Shown here in pieces: positions 62,036 to 64,000 of a stretch of DNA of 64,000 bases. The stretch comes from CBDCDJ01 sp965215355. Its GTDB lineage: Bacteria; Deinococcota; Deinococci; Deinococcales; Trueperaceae. Below the pieces are notes generated by a model, which worked only from the letters and a program-made list of their open reading frames with translations, was not told the DNA's origin and did not search any database. The translations under genes and the position numbers were made by a program. Every line of letters begins with the position of its first letter. Position 1 is the first letter of the stretch. Where the stretch lies: contig CBDCDJ010000007.1 in NCBI GenBank assembly GCA_965215355.1, positions 4,030,001-4,094,000 on the forward strand, in the 5' to 3' direction.

Positions 62036-62501
62036 GAACCCACAGCTACGTTTAGAGGACATTTATGAAAGCTTTCCGACTGATCAGAGATGCATTGCGT
62101 TTCTCGAGGTTATTCGGTGGGGACAGGCTCCTAAGTGTGCGTATTGCGATGGTATCAGAACAACGAAGCTTCAAAAGGAAAATCGTTACAGGTGCAACCG
62201 CTGCAATGTAGGTTTTAGCGTTACCGTTGGAACAGTTTTTCATCACACGCACCTACCCTTACAAAAATGGCTCTACGCGCTTTATATAATTTTGACTTCA
62301 TATAAAGGGATAACGGTTCGCCAGTTGGCGCAAGCTATACAGGTAAACAAAAACACTGCGAACTTCATCATTCAAAGGGTAGACCAAGCACTACTTAAAG
62401 AAACCCAACGCGAGTTAATAAATCGCATTGTGACTAACACGATTGAGATTGCAGATTTAGAGGAATCCAACTCAAAAATGAAAGGTGATCATAATGCCTA
62501 A
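62034..62501 (+). CDS. IS1595-like zinc-ribbon/HTH protein without DDE domain
   Basis: From the ATG at 62034 the protein has 155 residues. The N-terminal block DIYESFPTDQRCIAFLEVIR and the zinc ribbon APKCAYCDG...YRCNRCNVGF, followed by VTVGTVFHHTHLPLQKWLYA, are the hallmark of IS1595-type transposases. A helix-turn-helix follows (GITVRQLAQAIQVNKNTANF). The protein then stops; the DDE nuclease domain, another 150-200 residues in such transposases, is absent. The G+C content is low. Its stop overlaps the start of the P63C gene by 8 nt, so both are made together. Confidence 0.75.
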   Translation: MNPQLRLEDIYESFPTDQRCIAFLEVIRWGQAPKCAYCDGIRTTKLQKENRYRCNRCNVGFSVTVGTVFHHTHLPLQKWLYALYIILTSYKGITVRQLAQAIQVNKNTANFIIQRVDQALLKETQRELINRIVTNTIEIADLEESNSKMKGDHNA

Positions 62502-63489
62502 AAACGCCAAAAATGCAAGTCGCACAAGGCTAGAAATGCTGCCTGACACAGTTATTCAAGCAACCCACGGCTCCCCGGATCATCCGCTAAAAATCGGGAA
62601 TATGGAAATCCCCTGCTATGTCCTTGAGAATGGCACGCGCGTATTGGTTCAAGGCAGTATGATCAACGCGCTTAATATGTCTACGGGAAGCGCGTCGGCT
62701 AGCTCAAAAGGTGATCGGTTATCAAAATTCATTGCTACAAAATCCCTTAAAGACTTTGTTTCAGAGAGTCTTGCCAAGTCTATCTATAATCCGATCATTT
62801 TCAAAACGCCGACAGGTAATCTAGCACATGGTTACGAAGCTACTGTGCTCGCTGATTTGTGTGAGGCCGTACTAGAGGCTAAAGAAAATGGATCACTTAA
62901 CCACCAACAAGAACACATCGCCTTACGGTGCCAAATTCTTATTCGCGGATTCGCCCGCGTGGGTATTATTGCCTTAGTAGATGAGGCTACCGGCTACCAA
63001 GATGACAGGTCAAGAGAGGCGCTAAACGAACTCTTGCAGAAATTCATTTCTGATGAGCTTTTGGCTTGGGCAAAAACTTTCCCAGATGAATTCTACCAAG
63101 AGTTGTTTCGTTTGCGCGGTTTGCACTATTCACAAGTCACAAGTAAGAAACCGCAGTACGTCGGCAGGCTTACCAATGACATAGTTTATGAGCGTCTAGC
63201 TCCGGGGGTTTTGAAGGAGCTAAAAAGTAAAACGCCTAAAGACGACAAGGGGAGGAGACAGCACAAGTTCTTTCAGCGCCTTACCGAAAACTACGGACAC
63301 CCGAAACTCAGAGAGCATTTATCAAATGTAATCACCTTGATGCGGGCCTCGCCAAATTACAAAGTATTTTACCGCCTTTTGGACAGATCTTTACCAAAAT
63401 ACTCCCAGGATAGTATGGGTAGAGTTTCGAGCCAACCGGCATTAGGATTACGAGTGGAGGCCGCGTCCGTGGACGAATATAATCAATAA
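62494..63489 (+). CDS. P63C-domain protein
   Basis: The ATG at 62494 follows AAAGGTGATC, an excellent ribosome site; it overlaps the preceding gene by 8 nt. The protein has 331 residues. GNMEIPCYVLENGTRVLVQG at the start and TPTGNLAHGYEATVLADLCE lead to the C-terminal P63C part: FPDEFYQELFRLRGLHYSQV, LTNDIVYERLAPGVLKELKS and HKFFQRLTENYGHPKLREHL. P63C proteins occur in phages, plasmids and chromosomal islands; the activity is not known. I infer a role with its zinc-ribbon partner. Confidence 0.82.
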   Translation: MPKNAKNASRTRLEMLPDTVIQATHGSPDHPLKIGNMEIPCYVLENGTRVLVQGSMINALNMSTGSASASSKGDRLSKFIATKSLKDFVSESLAKSIYNPIIFKTPTGNLAHGYEATVLADLCEAVLEAKENGSLNHQQEHIALRCQILIRGFARVGIIALVDEATGYQDDRSREALNELLQKFISDELLAWAKTFPDEFYQELFRLRGLHYSQVTSKKPQYVGRLTNDIVYERLAPGVLKELKSKTPKDDKGRRQHKFFQRLTENYGHPKLREHLSNVITLMRASPNYKVFYRLLDRSLPKYSQDSMGRVSSQPALGLRVEAASVDEYNQ

Positions 63490-63513
63490 ATCCCGTCCTG
63501 AACGCAAAAACTA

Positions 63514-63587
63514 TGCTATAATCAGACATGGATAGCTAAGGCTATAAGACGATAGAGCGGTTAGCCGCCAAGCATCACCGCTCTATC
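63514..63587 (+). promoter_or_regulatory. Extended -10 promoter and stem-loop before the SWIM transposase gene
   Basis: TGCTATAAT (63514-63522) is a consensus extended -10 box. In the leader GATAGAGCGG (63551-63560) and CCGCTCTATC (63578-63587) form a perfect 10-bp stem with a 17-nt loop. GGAGGG then precedes the ATG at 63610. The hairpin could limit transposase production. Confidence 0.65.
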
Positions 63588-63609
63588 TGAACACGGAGGG
63601 ATAAGCTCC

Positions 63610-64000
63610 ATGTCTACACCTAATGTTAGCACAGCGGGTAACGCTCGCTCTTTACGCGGTTTGCACATCGCTCTCAATTCAGACATAAAAACGACCTCCA
63701 AAGGCTACATTGTGCCGAGTCAGTCAAGCGGGGGTAAGTACGTCGTCACCCTCGACCTAGCCGAATGTACCTGTGTTGACTACGAACAGCGGCAAGCGCC
63801 TTGCAAACACATCTACGCGGTCAGCCACAAGCTCGAGGGAATTGACGAGCCGGACGGGGCAACCTTACTCGAGCCTGTAGCCCCCCGCCCCACCTACAGC
63901 CAACGCTGGCCCGAATACAACGCCGCACAGCGAACCGAGAAAGCCAACTTTCTGTTACTGCTACACGGCCTGTGTCTCGGCATTGGCGAACCCGCTCAGG
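63610..64000 (+). CDS. Transposase with SWIM zinc finger, N-terminal part (cut by window edge)
   Basis: The ATG at 63610 opens a frame of 130 codons that runs off the window. RGLHIALNSDIKTTSKGYIV, then PSQSSGGKYVVTLDLAECTC and the SWIM finger CTCVDYEQRQAPCKH (CxC-9-CxH), lead to PTYSQRWPEYNAAQRTEKAN and FLLLLHGLC. The order SWIM finger, then a TYxQxWxxYNxAQxxEK block, is that of a common bacterial transposase group in which a DDE domain follows. The right end of the element is not visible. Confidence 0.8.
   Translation, partial: MSTPNVSTAGNARSLRGLHIALNSDIKTTSKGYIVPSQSSGGKYVVTLDLAECTCVDYEQRQAPCKHIYAVSHKLEGIDEPDGATLLEPVAPRPTYSQRWPEYNAAQRTEKANFLLLLHGLCLGIGEPAQ

Overview
The window is a 64 kb piece of chromosome with high G+C and dense operons. 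Many stop and start codons overlap (ATGA, GTGA, TGATG). Several genes have a TANNNT -10 box only 6-8 nt before the start codon, the leaderless arrangement known from Deinococcus. Together with the gene content this suggests a member of the Deinococcota, possibly Truepera-like. That is an inference from style; no rRNA or other marker that would settle it is present. The hexamer CTCGAG is very abundant, and a dispersed repeat of about 125 bp occurs four times.

Layout. 1-5.4 kb: an ISAs1-type transposase cut by the left edge, a SIMPL-domain secreted protein, an ABC-F ATPase, a FAS1-like lipoprotein and a complete IS982-family element. 5.4-11.3 kb: a long leader, then an overlapping operon of four double-GNAT acetyltransferases plus a small protein, and a DUF3810 membrane protein. 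One GNAT gene carries a palindromic repeat inserted in frame. 11.3-15.9 kb: two cyclic-di-GMP signalling proteins. 16.1-16.8 kb: a VapBC toxin-antitoxin pair. 16.9-26 kb: two coupled M3 oligopeptidases, an unknown protein with a coding minisatellite, and carB. 26.5-28.9 kb: three probable stress or envelope proteins. 29.5-31.9 kb: a cupin/HD-GYP protein, a 44-residue secreted peptide, an S4-domain protein and prephenate dehydratase. 31.9-32.9 kb: a MazF-like toxin with an unusual 190-residue partner. 33.0-34.3 kb: a CRISPR array of 20 repeats, without cas genes in the window, transcribed leftward from a leader at its right end.

34.5-44.2 kb: a dynamin-like GTPase, a DsbA-type oxidoreductase and a complete Mrp-type Na+/H+ antiporter operon (A-G). 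44.3-51.5 kb: an NlpC/P60 hydrolase, a metalloprotease-like protein, a Crp/Fnr regulator, a CPA1-type antiporter and recG. 51.9-58.7 kb: a PAP2-like membrane protein, a GluR0-like ligand-gated channel coupled to an S9 peptidase, a DUF2268 protease followed by a decayed copy, and a MerR regulator.

58.9-64 kb is an accessory region of lower G+C. It starts with the jetA, jetB and jetC genes of a Wadjet plasmid-defence operon. jetC stops after about 215 residues, where a sequence with repeated CACAAAAAG motifs begins. This is followed by an IS1595-like zinc-ribbon protein without a catalytic domain, a P63C-domain protein, and a SWIM-zinc-finger transposase cut by the right edge. The simplest reading is that a mobile element broke the defence operon; the zinc-ribbon/P63C pair is the best candidate in the window for a poorly described element.
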